A stretch of 64,000 nt of DNA from contig NZ_JAGGQJ010000011.1 in the NCBI RefSeq assembly GCF_018613325.1, positions 186,001 to 250,000 on the forward strand. Direction: 5' to 3'. Position 1 is the stretch's first letter. Every line of letters starts with the position of its first letter. Below, piece by piece: positions 51,277 to 61,091 of the stretch. The position numbers and the translations under genes are program-made. The notes under the pieces are model-generated. The model was given only the letters and a program-made list of their open reading frames with translations. It did no database searches and was not told the DNA's origin. This stretch comes from Bacillus sp. ISL-34. GTDB lineage: Bacteria; Bacillota; Bacilli; Bacillales; DSM-1321.

Positions 51277-51317
51277 AAATGACTCTGCTCAGGTTAGATT
51301 TAGCAGAGTCATTTCTA
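51277..51317. terminator. Second terminator hairpin
   Basis: AATGACTCTGCT (51278) / AGCAGAGTCATT (51302), perfect 12-bp stem. Confidence 0.7.
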
Positions 51318-51327
51318 TATTAGTAAA

Positions 51328-51520
51328 TTACCATTCATAAGTTATTCCAAAATTTTTCATCATGCTTTTGTAAAAGTTGAGAAAATATTCTAGAGTGTCA
51401 CACCATCCTTTTACATCAGATTTAAGTATAGGCGAATTTCGTTTTCTGTCATCCTTTAAAAGGGTGTCATGGATTGTTCGATAAGCATACCTCCTGAAGG
51501 TTTAATAGGTATGAACGATT
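51328..51520 (-). pseudogene. Possible gene remnant (no start codon)
   Basis: The minus strand reads RTIHDTLLKDDRKRNSPILK and, further on, CDTLEYFLNFYKSMMKNFGI before a stop at 51328. There is no usable start codon, so at best this is a decayed gene. The rest of the 470-base gap to yfkD shows nothing else. Confidence 0.25.
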
Positions 51521-51693
51521 TCGCCTCCTTTTTATAATGTAAATTAAGTATAACCGATTTGAATAGAAAAGTAAATATTCTGAACTTTACAAATTCATTA
51601 CAAAATCGAAATAAGAATGAAATGTATAGAATGCTGGCTAAAAACAAAATCTATAACAAAATGATTGAACCCCCTCAAAAGGAGTGCGACAGC

Positions 51694-52506
51694 ATGAGAA
51701 GAACTATTCTTATAACGATGATTGCCCTAATTGCCTTCATTCAGGCGAATGTAAGTTTTGCAGCTGATATACCAGGAAACAAAGCAAATCCGAATAAGGT
51801 GAATATCCCACCTTCCGTATTGAATATTGCAAAGGAGAATACGTATCCGAACCCGACCCAAGATCTACCGATGCTGCAGCCGAGTAAGTTTGCCAAACAA
51901 TTGATTAATTCGTCGGATATCAAGATTGAAAATCCAGAACTCATCCATATGTTGAATGAATCGGCAGTCGCAAAGGCTCCGCTTGCTTTTGGTTACAGGG
52001 CGACCATTTACCTTGGCCATTGGGCATTGAATTATGAGTCGACGGAAACGGCACCAAACTGGGAATACCAAAAGATCAATACAAATTACTATGATAATCG
52101 TGGCGGTGAAGTTCCATACAAGATCCGTTATGTTCAGGAAAGTCAGAAGGCAGTGAGTGGCGGTCTCACAGCGAAAATCCCTAAGGCAGAGGATGTTCAA
52201 AAGATGATGCTGTTAAAAGCCACTGAGAAAACGAATTTGCCATTGGCTTTTGAGACGATCATCGGAGCTGGTACGAAAAAAGATGAAGTATACAATGTTG
52301 CTTCAAATAGGATTGGTTACTTATCCAGTTATGCTTCCGCCGTCAATGAAAAAGGCAAGGTCACATATGGGGAAGTGTATTTGAACCTAAAAGGAAATAA
52401 AAGAACCATTACGATAAAGAACATCACTTCACAAGGCATCGGTGCATGGATACCGGTTCAGGACCATGTTTCCTTCAGCTTTACAGTCTCGCAGCAACCC
52501 AGGTAA
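51694..52506 (+). CDS. yfkD: YfkD-like secreted protein
   Basis: A 270-residue protein with a signal peptide (MRRTILITMIALIAFIQANVSFA, cleavage after Ala23). The mature part (VLNIAKENTYPNPTQDLPMLQPSKFAKQLI...FGYRATIYLGHWALNYES) matches the YfkD family of Bacillus. ATG 51694 has AAAAGGAGTGCGACAGC. Function unknown; likely envelope-associated. Synteny with yfkE and yfkAB supports the name. Confidence 0.85.
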   Translation: MRRTILITMIALIAFIQANVSFAADIPGNKANPNKVNIPPSVLNIAKENTYPNPTQDLPMLQPSKFAKQLINSSDIKIENPELIHMLNESAVAKAPLAFGYRATIYLGHWALNYESTETAPNWEYQKINTNYYDNRGGEVPYKIRYVQESQKAVSGGLTAKIPKAEDVQKMMLLKATEKTNLPLAFETIIGAGTKKDEVYNVASNRIGYLSSYASAVNEKGKVTYGEVYLNLKGNKRTITIKNITSQGIGAWIPVQDHVSFSFTVSQQPR

Positions 52507-52510
52507 ATTG

Positions 52511-52537
52511 AAAAACTCGCCGGATTGGCGAGTTTTT
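52511..52537. terminator. Bidirectional terminator
   Basis: AAAAACTCGCC / GGCGAGTTTTT with a GGATT loop. Confidence 0.88.
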
Positions 52538-52539
52538 CT

Positions 52540-53667
52540 TCATATGGTTGACTTCCTGATCCTGAAGTCAACCTTTGAATAGTATGCATTTTTGACGAGA
52601 ACATTCGGGCCTAGACATTTGACTGCCGGGCAGTGGCAATTCAATTCATTGGCAAGTTTCGAATTCATCCATGTGTCATAGGATTCGGTCAAGGGCTGGT
52701 CTTTGATATTCCCTAATGTAGGCGCGTCCCCAAAATCGGTCACGATCACTTCCCCGGTGAAAATATTGATGTTCAACCGGGAACGTCCATCAGGGTCATT
52801 ACGAACAGTCACTTTATGTGAACCATACAGGCGTTGAAGCAGCTTTATATCCTCTTTACTGTTATTGCAAGGATAAAATGGCAGGGTACCAAAAAGCATC
52901 CAAACATTTTCATCACGGATATCAAGCAAATGATGAATCGCTTCACGCATTTTGTCCAATGATAAAGTTTCAAGTGCCGAAGCGAAATCGCTTGGATACA
53001 TCGGATGAATTTCATGCCTTTGACATCCCATTTCATCAACGATCTGTCTGTGAATATGCTCAAGATGTGGCAATGTCCGTTTATTAAGCATCGTTTCTGC
53101 AGATACCAGCACACCCGCCTTTGTCAGTGCCCGGGAATTTTCGATCATTTTATCAAATAATTTCTTTCGCTGTTCCCGAGATGGTTTTCGGTCCATCATG
53201 GCAAAGCCGATATCAATGAATTCATCGATCGTTCCCCAGTTATGGGAAATGTGCAGAACATCCAAATAAGGAATGATTTCCTCATACCGTTCCAAGTCAA
53301 GGGTCAAATTGGAATTGATTTGTGTCCGGACCCCGCGGGTACGGGCATATTTCAATAGAGGCAAAACATAATTCTTCACTTGTTTTCTTGAAAGCATCGG
53401 TTCCCCGCCAGTGATGCTGAGCGAGCGAAGCAAAGGGATCTCATCGAGGCGCTGAATCAGTAATTCCAGAGGCAATGCATCCGGGTCCTTGGGCTGAAGT
53501 GTGTAACCGACGGCACAATGCTCACAACGCATATTGCAAAGGGTGGTTGTGGTGAACTCCACGTTGGTAAGGCTGAGTTTTCCATATTGTTCAACGTCCA
53601 TATATGCTTCCCAAGGATCATACTTGGGTGTAATTGGTGTTAAAAGATCTTGCTTGATTATTGACAT
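52540..53667 (-). CDS. yfkAB: Radical SAM protein YfkAB
   Basis: A 375-residue radical SAM enzyme: CxxxCxxC is CNMRCEHC (C44, C48, C51), followed by LSITGGEPMLSRKQ and a TIM-barrel part; the C-terminus has a cysteine-rich segment (LNCHCPAVKCLGPNVLVKNAYY) that may bind a second cluster, as in SPASM-like proteins. The substrate is unknown. Close to B. subtilis YfkAB. Confidence 0.88.
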   Translation of the reverse strand: MSIIKQDLLTPITPKYDPWEAYMDVEQYGKLSLTNVEFTTTTLCNMRCEHCAVGYTLQPKDPDALPLELLIQRLDEIPLLRSLSITGGEPMLSRKQVKNYVLPLLKYARTRGVRTQINSNLTLDLERYEEIIPYLDVLHISHNWGTIDEFIDIGFAMMDRKPSREQRKKLFDKMIENSRALTKAGVLVSAETMLNKRTLPHLEHIHRQIVDEMGCQRHEIHPMYPSDFASALETLSLDKMREAIHHLLDIRDENVWMLFGTLPFYPCNNSKEDIKLLQRLYGSHKVTVRNDPDGRSRLNINIFTGEVIVTDFGDAPTLGNIKDQPLTESYDTWMNSKLANELNCHCPAVKCLGPNVLVKNAYYSKVDFRIRKSTI

Positions 53668-53817
53668 ATTTAAAACTCCTTACGTAATAATGCACTAACC
53701 CATTATGAACAATGGGGACAAAAATTGTCAAATGGCGGAGAGCGGCATTTATAGCTTGCCATTGCACTTTCAAGCAGATTTCGTTACGATGAAAGAAGAA
53801 CGGAAGGAGAGTGCCTC

Positions 53818-54003
53818 ATGGGAAAATCCATTACAGGTAAAAACGAACAATTAACATACTTAAAAGAACGCCTCACGATGTTCATGGAAGTTCTTGATCA
53901 TATCGAACCGGAAAATACGGAGTTGGAAGATATAGACCGTTTAATCGGCATGATAGATGATTTGGAAGGCAAAGTTGAACAATTCAAAACCCGGGAAGAC
54001 TAA
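53818..54003 (+). CDS. SE1561-family small protein
   Basis: A 61-residue helical, acidic protein (GKNEQLTYLKERLTMFMEVLDHIEPENTELEDIDRLIGMIDDLEGKVEQF), matching the small SE1561 family of Firmicutes. The start has GGAAGGAGAGTGCCTC. Function unknown. Confidence 0.8.
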   Translation: MGKSITGKNEQLTYLKERLTMFMEVLDHIEPENTELEDIDRLIGMIDDLEGKVEQFKTRED

Positions 54004-54046
54004 TATCTGTTTCGATAGTATGATTTTTTCAATGTTAATATTCATG

Positions 54047-54080
54047 AAGGGATGACGAGTAACCTGCGTCATCCCTTTTT
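54047..54080 (+). terminator. Terminator
   Basis: AAGGGATGACG / CGTCATCCCTTTTT. The remaining bases to 54307 hold only the fumarase promoter region. Confidence 0.85.
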
Positions 54081-54307
54081 AATATCTTCAGAGTGGAAAT
54101 GATTGGTGATGGAATTTAACTCATGGGCTATTTCTGGCGCTTTGATCATTTCTCACCAAATTGCTTTTCATTATGAAAAATAATTACTTGTTTTCGAAAG
54201 ATTATGTTAGATGTATAATAAAACGGGTGTTGTATCATTCGCTATTTATAGAGAAGCAGGGAAATGATTAAATCTAATCTAGGGGAAATAAGAGGGGGAA
54301 GAGAAAT

Positions 54308-55876
54308 TTGGATATTCAAAAATTCCAAGAAAGTATGTACAGTCTTATCGTTGAAACTTCAACGAATCTTCCAAAGGATGTTCGTCGTGCGGTCAAAAGT
54401 GCAAAACAACGTGAAAATGCAGGTACTCGTTCTGCATTGAGCCTGGACACCATCACGAATAATATTACAATGGCTGACGACAATGTATCGCCGATTTGTC
54501 AGGATACTGGTCTGCCGACATTCAAAATAAAAACTCCAGTTGGCGTGAACCAACTTGAAATAAAAAAAGCAATCCGAAATGCGATCATTTTAGCGACAAA
54601 AGGCGGAAAACTTCGTCCAAACGCAGTTGACTCTTTATCGGGTGAAAATAGCGGGGATAACCTTGGGGAAGGTCTTCCTGTCATTAAATTCGATCAATGG
54701 GAAAAAGACTATATTGATGTTCGTCTCATCTTAAAAGGCGGCGGCTGTGAAAATAAAAACATCCAATACAGTCTGCCTATGGAGCTTGAAGGATTGGGAA
54801 AAGCGGGCCGAGATTTGGACGGAATCCGTAAATGTGTCCTTCACTCTGTCTACCAAGCACAAGGACAAGGCTGCAGTGCGGGCTTCATCGGCGTCGGTAT
54901 CGGAGGGGACCGTTCATCTGGATATGATCTGGCTAAGTCTCAACTTTTCCGCAGTAATGAAGATGTGAATCCGAATGAAGACCTTCGCAAACTTGAAGAT
55001 TACATCATGAAGACAGCTAATGAATTGGGAATCGGTACGATGGGCTTTGGCGGCGAAACTACACTGCTTGGATGTAAAATCGGGGTCATGCACCGTATTC
55101 CGGCAAGCTTCTTCGTATCCGTTGCTTACAACTGCTGGGCGTTCCGCCGTTTAGGAGTGAAAGTCAATCCTGAAACAGGCGAAATCAATGAGTGGTTATA
55201 TCAAGAAGGCGAGAAAATCGACTTTGCTCTAGAAGCAGAAAAAGCAGCGAAAGATGAAGTGGCAGCCACTGCAGAATCGGACGTTGAAGCTTCCCGTGAA
55301 ATCACCCTGCAAGCACCGATCACGGAAGAACAAATCCGTGAATTAAAAGTTGGTGACGTAGTTCATATTAACGGCAGAATGTATACAGGCCGTGACGCAA
55401 TTCACAAGCACTTATCTGAAAATCCTGCACCAATCGACCTGGATGGACAAATCATCTATCACTGTGGACCGGTTATGCTGAAGGACGAAGAAGGTAAATG
55501 GCATGTGAAGGCTGCCGGACCAACAACAAGTATTCGTGAAGAACCATACCAAGGCGATATCATGAAACGATTCGGCATCCGTGCAGTTATCGGTAAAGGC
55601 GGAATGGGACCAAAAACACTGGAAGCACTAAGTGAACACGGCGGCGTTTACCTAAATGCAATCGGCGGGGCTGCTCAATATTATGCAGACTGCATCAAAT
55701 CCGTCGAAGGTGTGAACTTCACTGAATTTGGTATTCCAGAAGCAATGTGGCATCTGAATGTTGAAGGATTTACTGCCGTAGTTACCATGGATTCACATGG
55801 AAACAGTCTGCATAAAGACGTTCAGCAATCTTCATTGGAAAAATTGGCACAATTCAAAGAACCAGTATTTAAATAA
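54308..55876 (+). CDS. fumA: Fumarate hydratase class I (Fe-S)
   Basis: A 522-residue single-chain class I fumarase, i.e. alpha (TtdA-like) and beta (TtdB-like) parts fused. N-terminal half: SPICQDTGLPTFKIKTPVGV and GGGCENKNIQYSLPM with cluster cysteines, GGETTLLGCKIGVM. C-terminal half: VGDVVHINGRMYTGRDAIHKHL, IYHCGPVM, VIGKGGMGPKT and GGAAQYYADCI. It interconverts fumarate and malate in the TCA cycle. TTG 54308 follows AGAGGGGGAAGAGAAA. Confidence 0.9.
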   Translation: MDIQKFQESMYSLIVETSTNLPKDVRRAVKSAKQRENAGTRSALSLDTITNNITMADDNVSPICQDTGLPTFKIKTPVGVNQLEIKKAIRNAIILATKGGKLRPNAVDSLSGENSGDNLGEGLPVIKFDQWEKDYIDVRLILKGGGCENKNIQYSLPMELEGLGKAGRDLDGIRKCVLHSVYQAQGQGCSAGFIGVGIGGDRSSGYDLAKSQLFRSNEDVNPNEDLRKLEDYIMKTANELGIGTMGFGGETTLLGCKIGVMHRIPASFFVSVAYNCWAFRRLGVKVNPETGEINEWLYQEGEKIDFALEAEKAAKDEVAATAESDVEASREITLQAPITEEQIRELKVGDVVHINGRMYTGRDAIHKHLSENPAPIDLDGQIIYHCGPVMLKDEEGKWHVKAAGPTTSIREEPYQGDIMKRFGIRAVIGKGGMGPKTLEALSEHGGVYLNAIGGAAQYYADCIKSVEGVNFTEFGIPEAMWHLNVEGFTAVVTMDSHGNSLHKDVQQSSLEKLAQFKEPVFK

Positions 55877-55883
55877 TGAATGG

Positions 55884-55918
55884 AAAAAAGACGCTCCCCA
55901 AACGGTTGAGCGTCTTTT
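55884..55918. terminator. Bidirectional terminator
   Basis: AAAAAAGACGCTC / GAGCGTCTTTTG between fumarase and the leftward small membrane gene. Confidence 0.88.
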
Positions 55919-55925
55919 GCATATC

Positions 55926-56063
55926 TTATTCTTCGGTTTCCGGCAGTGGATCGATCCTTGATGAATCCTCTAAATTCAATCCACTTTTCACAAAATGAAC
56001 AAACAACCCACCACCTAATCCAAGACAGCCAACAAAGCCTAAAGTGATAACCCATTCCAGCAT
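55926..56063 (-). CDS. Small membrane protein, leftward
   Basis: A 45-residue protein, LEWVITLGFVGCLGLGGGLF as membrane helix followed by an acidic tail (LEDSSRIDPLPETEE). AAGGGGGGAATGAA precedes the ATG on the minus strand. Longer frames in this place are in other phases and lack ribosome sites. Function unknown. Confidence 0.65.
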   Translation of the reverse strand: MLEWVITLGFVGCLGLGGGLFVHFVKSGLNLEDSSRIDPLPETEE

Positions 56064-56174
56064 TTCATTCCCCCCTTGCTAAATGTATATGAAAAAAAAA
56101 GCGATAATTACCTCAGAAAAGTACAATCTTTTGGAACGGACGCACATACATTAGAAGAGAAAGGGGGGATTTTC

Positions 56175-56360
56175 ATGCAGAACAACTATATCTTATTCTT
56201 TATCGCCATGTTAACTGGTTTTGCTTTCATCAAACTTCCTGTGGCAAACACGATTTTCTCCGGTCTTGAAACATTCCTTGACGTAATCGGAATTGTAATC
56301 GTTCTCATTTTTGCTATCGCCATTATTTGGAAGGCGGCACAAGCGTTATTTAAAGGATAA
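56175..56360 (+). CDS. Small two-span membrane protein
   Basis: A 61-residue protein, NNYILFFIAMLTGFAFIKL and FLDVIGIVIVLIFAIAIIWKAAQALF. ATG 56175 follows GAAAGGGGGGATTTTC; the longer frame from 56076 has no ribosome site. Divergent from the preceding small membrane gene. No function known. Confidence 0.65.
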   Translation: MQNNYILFFIAMLTGFAFIKLPVANTIFSGLETFLDVIGIVIVLIFAIAIIWKAAQALFKG

Positions 56361-56373
56361 ACAAAACATGGAG

Positions 56374-56406
56374 GGCCAATCCTTTTCGGAGGAAAGGCCT
56401 TTTTTT
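56374..56406 (+). terminator. Terminator
   Basis: GGCC-AAT-CCTTT / GGAAAGGCC followed by seven T. Confidence 0.8.
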
Positions 56407-56447
56407 GCGTCGGATTAAGGTTTTGTCGGGAGATATGAACTAACTAA

Positions 56448-56683
56448 TTCGGACTCCGGGGCGTTAATTTGATCCAGAGTGAAATTTTATTCGGCCTCCG
56501 GAGCGAAAAGTTCGACCTACAGTGACCATAATTCGACCCACGGAGCGAAAATTCGACCTATGGCGGCAGTAATTCGGCCCAAGGAGCGAAAAATTCGACC
56601 CACAATGGCAATAATCGACCCACAGGCCGAAAATTCGACCCACGGTGACATTAATTCGACCTACTACGAGATCATTTTGACCT
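56448..56683 (+). repeat. Degenerate tandem array of AATTCGACCCACGG-type units, ~21-bp period
   Basis: TTCGACC/TTCGGCC cores recur near 56448, 56490, 56511, 56532, 56552, 56573, 56594, 56614, 56634, 56655 and 56676, spaced 20-21 bp. The linker is variable (GGAGCGAAA, GGCGGCAGT, ATGGCAATA). The sequence is unrelated to the array at 38630, but the period is the same. It fills the gap before pdaA. Confidence 0.85.
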
Positions 56684-56751
56684 TCACAATATCATGCATA
56701 TAAATCTCCATGTTCCAAACAATAAGAAAAAAGAACATGGGGGATATTCCA

Positions 56752-57537
56752 ATGAAAAAAATGGTGATTTTATCCGCTTTTATTTGCTTGATATGCTCTT
56801 TCGCTAGCCCGGCTTTTGCAGAATCCTATAACTGGGGTTTCAATAAAGGGAAAAATGGGACACCTGCCGATGCCGGTAAAAAATTCAATGAAATGCTGCC
56901 TGAATATGAAGCGGTTTATAAAGGGGATACAAAGAAAAAAATCGTTTATTTAACATTTGATAACGGTTATGAAAATGGCTATACAGCCCAAATTTTAGAT
57001 GTTCTGAAGAAACATCGTGCACCTGGAGCTTTTTTTGTCACGGGTCATTATTTAAAAACGGCACCTGAGCTTGTTGTCCGTATGGCTAATGAGGGTCATA
57101 TCGTAGGAAACCATTCATGGAACCATCCGGATATGACAAGCGTGACGGACGATGTGATTCGTACGGAGCTTGAGCGGGTAAAAATAGCAACGGAAAAATT
57201 AACGGGGCAAAAGGGAATGAATTACTTAAGGCCGCCTCGTGGGGTATTTAATGAGAGAACGATGAGGATAGCAAAAAAAGAAGGCTATTACCACATCTTC
57301 TGGTCACTGGCATATAGAGACTGGATTGTTGATCAACAAAAGGGTGCAGCGTTCGCACACGATGAAGTGCTTAAGCAGATTCATCCAGGCGCGATTTTAT
57401 TATTGCATACCGTATCGAGGGATAATGCGGAAGCATTGGACTCGATTCTGACGGATCTTGAAAAACAGGGGTACACATTTAGTAGCCTTGATGATTTAAT
57501 GATCGAGAAACAGTTGCCGAACCGAATGCTTTATTAA
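56752..57537 (+). CDS. pdaA: Polysaccharide deacetylase PdaA (delta-lactam formation)
   Basis: A 261-residue protein with signal peptide (MKKMVILSAFICLICSFASPAFA). The NodB domain has YLTFDNGYENGYT, the variant first motif of PdaA, GNHSWNHPD (metal His), LRPPRG and ILLLHTVSRDN. PdaA removes acetyl groups from muramic acid in spore cortex, allowing muramic delta-lactam formation needed for germination; this supports a spore-forming host. ATG 56752 follows GGGGGATATTCCA. Confidence 0.9.
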   Translation: MKKMVILSAFICLICSFASPAFAESYNWGFNKGKNGTPADAGKKFNEMLPEYEAVYKGDTKKKIVYLTFDNGYENGYTAQILDVLKKHRAPGAFFVTGHYLKTAPELVVRMANEGHIVGNHSWNHPDMTSVTDDVIRTELERVKIATEKLTGQKGMNYLRPPRGVFNERTMRIAKKEGYYHIFWSLAYRDWIVDQQKGAAFAHDEVLKQIHPGAILLLHTVSRDNAEALDSILTDLEKQGYTFSSLDDLMIEKQLPNRMLY

Positions 57538-57543
57538 AATGAG

Positions 57544-57580
57544 AAGCGGGTCCTGTAGTGATAATTCAGGTCCCGCTTTT
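57544..57580 (+). terminator. Terminator of pdaA
   Basis: GAAGCGGGTCCTG / CAGGTCCCGCTTTT. Confidence 0.85.
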
Positions 57581-57659
57581 ATCCATTCACCTCAAATTCA
57601 AGTAATATTTCAGGAAACATGCTATAATACGTGGAAAACTGCTAAAGGATGGATCGCTT

Positions 57660-58544
57660 GTGTGGACAGAAAAATTACAGGTTCAAGGACCCTATAATTT
57701 CGATCTAGTTCTCGAACGATTATCGTTAGACCCACTTCAGGTAGTTGATTTTACAAACAGGACGGTAAAAGTTCCGCTATATATAGAAAAAGAACCAATC
57801 GTTTTGCAGGTTCAGGCAATAGGAAATATCGATGAACCATCTTTTATCATCAAAGGTCATTCAGAGGTGTACAAGTCAAAAGCGATCGAACGGTTAAAAA
57901 AGGTTTTCCACTGGCATCAGCCATTAGAGGACGTTTCCCGGCATTTTCGGGAATCCGATTTGCGGGAAATCTTCGAAGAGCACCGCGGTACTGCCATAGT
58001 CTTGGACTTCGATTACTACAGTTGCCTCGTTAAATGCATCATACATCAGCAATTGAACTTATCCTTTGCCCATACGCTCACGGAAAGATTCGTTAAAACC
58101 TTCGGCTACCAGATGGAAGGTGCCTGGTTTTATCCGACGCCGGAAACAACCGCCCAACTTCAAATCGAGCAATTAAGAGCCATTCAATTCAGTGGCCGGA
58201 AAGCGGAATACGTCATCGGACTTTCCGAGCAGATCATTCAGGGCCATCTCAACCTTGATATAATGGAAAAGCTATCCGATCAAGAGGTTATGGATACACT
58301 AATAAAAATACGCGGTATCGGTAGATGGACGGCTGAAAACTTCCTGCTTTTTGGAATTGGCCGGCCGAACCTATTTCCTAAAGCCGATATTGGCATTCAA
58401 AATGCCTTGAAAATATTATATGGCTTACCGCAAAAGCCAACCCAAGAAGAAATGGAGTCCTATAGTGTGAAATGGGCTCCATATCTAAGCTACGCTTCCC
58501 TCTATTTGTGGAGAAGCATTGAAAAACGGAGTGAAAAGAAATGA
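57660..58544 (+). CDS. yfjP: DNA-3-methyladenine glycosylase (YfjP, AlkA-like)
   Basis: A 294-residue HhH-GPD glycosylase. [24 protein letters not shown] is the usual helix before the hairpin, [33 protein letters not shown] has the helix-hairpin-helix and the catalytic aspartate (ADIG). N-terminal beta domain as in AlkA. Removes alkylated purines. GTG 57660. It overlaps the next gene by four bases. Confidence 0.87.
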   Translation: MWTEKLQVQGPYNFDLVLERLSLDPLQVVDFTNRTVKVPLYIEKEPIVLQVQAIGNIDEPSFIIKGHSEVYKSKAIERLKKVFHWHQPLEDVSRHFRESDLREIFEEHRGTAIVLDFDYYSCLVKCIIHQQLNLSFAHTLTERFVKTFGYQMEGAWFYPTPETTAQLQIEQLRAIQFSGRKAEYVIGLSEQIIQGHLNLDIMEKLSDQEVMDTLIKIRGIGRWTAENFLLFGIGRPNLFPKADIGIQNALKILYGLPQKPTQEEMESYSVKWAPYLSYASLYLWRSIEKRSEKK

Positions 58545-59926
58545 CAAACATTCAAGATACAAAACTGGAAGTGAACCAAACCCTTCCCCTTACGATTAAA
58601 CGGCTTGGCATTAATGGAGAGGGAGTCGGTTATTTCAAAAAGAAAGTCGTCTTCGTCCCAGGAGCATTGCCTGGTGAAGAAATTGTAGCCTTGGTTACAA
58701 AGGTACAGCCAAACTTCACCGAAGCGAAAATAAAAACCATCCGTAAAGAATCACCGCATCGCATTGCAGCGCCATGCCCGGTTTACGCAGAATGCGGCGG
58801 ATGTCAGTTACAGCATTTAAGCTATGACCAGCAGCTTATCGAAAAGCGCGATATCGTCATTCAAGCGATGGAACGTCATTCGAAATTCCCAGTTTCTTCA
58901 TTAAATGTAAAAGAAACGATCGGCATGGAAGATCCATGGAATTACCGCAATAAAAGTCAGTACCAAGTCGGCCAAAAAGATGGCAAATTGATTGCTGGCC
59001 TTTACGGCTTGAATTCCCATACACTGATCGATATCCCGAATTGCCTTGTACAGCATAAGGCAACAAATAAGGTAACACGTACAGTGAAAAAGATACTGAA
59101 GAACCTGAACATCTCGATATATAACGAAAGAAAAAGAAAAGGTGTTATCCGTACGGTCATTACACGGGTAGGTTTTGAAACAGGTGAAGTGCAGGTTGTC
59201 CTTGTTACAGGAGCAGAGGAAATTCCACAAAAAGATCAGTTGCTAAAACAAATTCGGGACCAATTGCCAGAAGTGAAATCGGTCGTTCAAAACATCAACA
59301 ACCAGAACACATCACTGATCTTTGGCGAAAAAACGATTCACCTGGCAGGCGAAAAAGTCATCAACGAAACATTGGGTGACCTATCATACGAACTATCAGC
59401 CCGTACATTCTTCCAGCTTAACCCCGTTCAAACTGTTCGCTTATATGATGAAGTGAAAAAAGCGGCAGCCTTAACCGGCACGGAAAAAGTGGTTGACGCT
59501 TATTGCGGTGTTGGAACCATTGGGCTATGGCTGTCTGAAAATGCCAAAGAAGTCAGAGGAATGGACGTCATTAAAGAATCCATTGAGGACGCCAAGAAAA
59601 ATGCCAAAAAACATAAACGCAACAATGTATACTATGAAACAGGCAAGGCCGAGAATATCCTTCCGCGCTGGACCAAAGAAGGCTGGAAACCGGATGTACT
59701 TGTCGTCGACCCGCCAAGATCCGGCTGTGACCAATCATTACTGCAGACAATCTTGAAAGTAAAACCGAAAACCATAGTGTACGTATCATGCAACCCGTCC
59801 ACATTGGCGAAGGACTTACAAGAACTGGGCACTTCTTATCGCGTGGAGGCCATGCAGCCGGTGGATATGTTCCCGCAGACGAGCCATGTTGAAGTAGTTA
59901 CCTCGTTGAAGCTGATTAAAGAATAA
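58541..59926 (+). CDS. rlmCD: 23S rRNA (uracil-5-)-methyltransferase, RlmCD type
   Basis: A 461-residue methyltransferase. N-terminal TRAM domain ([27 protein letters not shown]), four cysteines of an Fe-S cluster ([15 protein letters not shown] and C-terminal to it), Rossmann motif [16 protein letters not shown], and DPPRSGC plus [13 protein letters not shown] with the catalytic cysteine. In Bacillus a single enzyme of this type methylates U747 and U1939; which sites this copy modifies is not certain. Confidence 0.88.
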   Translation: MTNIQDTKLEVNQTLPLTIKRLGINGEGVGYFKKKVVFVPGALPGEEIVALVTKVQPNFTEAKIKTIRKESPHRIAAPCPVYAECGGCQLQHLSYDQQLIEKRDIVIQAMERHSKFPVSSLNVKETIGMEDPWNYRNKSQYQVGQKDGKLIAGLYGLNSHTLIDIPNCLVQHKATNKVTRTVKKILKNLNISIYNERKRKGVIRTVITRVGFETGEVQVVLVTGAEEIPQKDQLLKQIRDQLPEVKSVVQNINNQNTSLIFGEKTIHLAGEKVINETLGDLSYELSARTFFQLNPVQTVRLYDEVKKAAALTGTEKVVDAYCGVGTIGLWLSENAKEVRGMDVIKESIEDAKKNAKKHKRNNVYYETGKAENILPRWTKEGWKPDVLVVDPPRSGCDQSLLQTILKVKPKTIVYVSCNPSTLAKDLQELGTSYRVEAMQPVDMFPQTSHVEVVTSLKLIKE

Positions 59927-60043
59927 GCAGAGTGATCCGGGAATCTGTAAAAGGTTCTCGGATTTTAATCTGCGTTTATTTCCATCCATTTGTGAAATAA
60001 TGAAAGTACTGTGAAAATCGAGAAATACATAGGAGGTTTTTGG

Positions 60044-60565
60044 ATGCATAATCATGATATATTAATTCGATTAAGATATGCGCTGGATATTAAAAATAAA
60101 GATATGGTAGAGATATTTAAACTCGGGGAAATCGAAGTGACAAGAGAAGAAGTCATGCAGATGCTCACAAAACCAAAAGATGATTATTATGATGAATATG
60201 ATGATGATATGGATGAAGATGAAGATGGGATAACCTGCAATAACATGATGTTGGAGTCCTTTTTAAATGGTTTGATCATTTTTAAAAGAGGGAGACAAGA
60301 GCCAAAACCTGGTCAGCCTCAAAGTCAGGCACCGGCTGTAAAGAATAAGGAAAGTATGAATAATATCCTTCTGAAGAAACTGAAAATAGCATTATCATTA
60401 ACCAGTGAGGATATAATTGATATTTTGGAAGAAGCAGGGGTCATGATTACTAAAGGGGAATTAAGCGCTATATTAAGAAAAGTGGGTCATAGGAATTATA
60501 AAGAGTGCGGAGATCGATACGCGAGGAATTTCTTAAAAGGATTAACTTTAAGATATAGGGGATAA
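60044..60565 (+). CDS. DUF1456-family protein (YehS-like)
   Basis: A 173-residue protein with two copies of the DUF1456 unit: NHDILIRLRYALDIKNKDMVEIFKLGEIEVTREEVMQML and NNILLKKLKIALSLTSEDIIDILEEAGVMITKGELSAIL, separated by an acidic stretch (DDYYDEYDDDMDEDEDG). ATG 60044 follows AGGAGGTTTTTGG. Uncharacterised; the helical repeats suggest protein or nucleic-acid binding. Confidence 0.85.
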   Translation: MHNHDILIRLRYALDIKNKDMVEIFKLGEIEVTREEVMQMLTKPKDDYYDEYDDDMDEDEDGITCNNMMLESFLNGLIIFKRGRQEPKPGQPQSQAPAVKNKESMNNILLKKLKIALSLTSEDIIDILEEAGVMITKGELSAILRKVGHRNYKECGDRYARNFLKGLTLRYRG

Positions 60566-60604
60566 GGGTTCAGTAACTGTTTTTATCATGCACATCATTA
60601 TAAT

Positions 60605-60649
60605 TAGACCTTGATTTTCGTGAAAAGGATTTCAGGGTCTTTTTTTCGT
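60605..60649 (+). terminator. Terminator
   Basis: AGACCTTGA / TTCAGGGTCT followed by TTTTTTT. Confidence 0.7.
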
Positions 60650-60694
60650 ATGAATTTTAAGTCGGCATCTCTAAGGGAGCGTGCTTGAATTTTC

Positions 60695-60842
60695 AAAGTT
60701 GTGCACAAGGTGTGGGTGAAGGAAAAGGGTAAATCCTTATTCTTCAAACTTTCCTCCTGATAATGTGCACAACTTTTTTTGTTTTTTTGATTTACGTGAA
60801 CGTTACGGCATATCCGGAGCTGATCAGTAGCTCTTTTTTTAT
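60695..60842 (+). other. Inverted repeat with T-tract and following hairpin (possible structured RNA)
   Basis: AAAGTTGTGCAC (60695-60706) and GTGCACAACTTT (60765-60776) are perfect 12-bp arms with a 58-base interior, followed by a run of T. Another hairpin, GAGCT / AGCTC with seven T, ends at 60841. No gene can be supported here. Confidence 0.4.
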
Positions 60843-61091
60843 TGTTGTAATGGACGTAAGCGTCCATAAGTACAATGTAAAACAGACAAAAAAAGAGGAT
60901 AATTAATCCCCTTGCAGACTATAGACAAATTCGAGGAATCGGGATTTGCCTGCAGTTTTTGAAAAACGTTCCAGCTTGATTTCAGAAATCCGCTCCCTTT
61001 CCGCCGGCTGTCTGCCAAGCCTTATCAAAGAAGCATCTAGCGGGTCTCGTCTAGCCAGTTATTCGGCAGGAAACCATTCCGAACTGCGTTT
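60843..61091. other. Intergenic stretch, no gene seen
   Basis: An open plus-strand frame from 60946 runs across the leftward small gene and has no ribosome site; I see nothing else of note. Confidence 0.35.
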
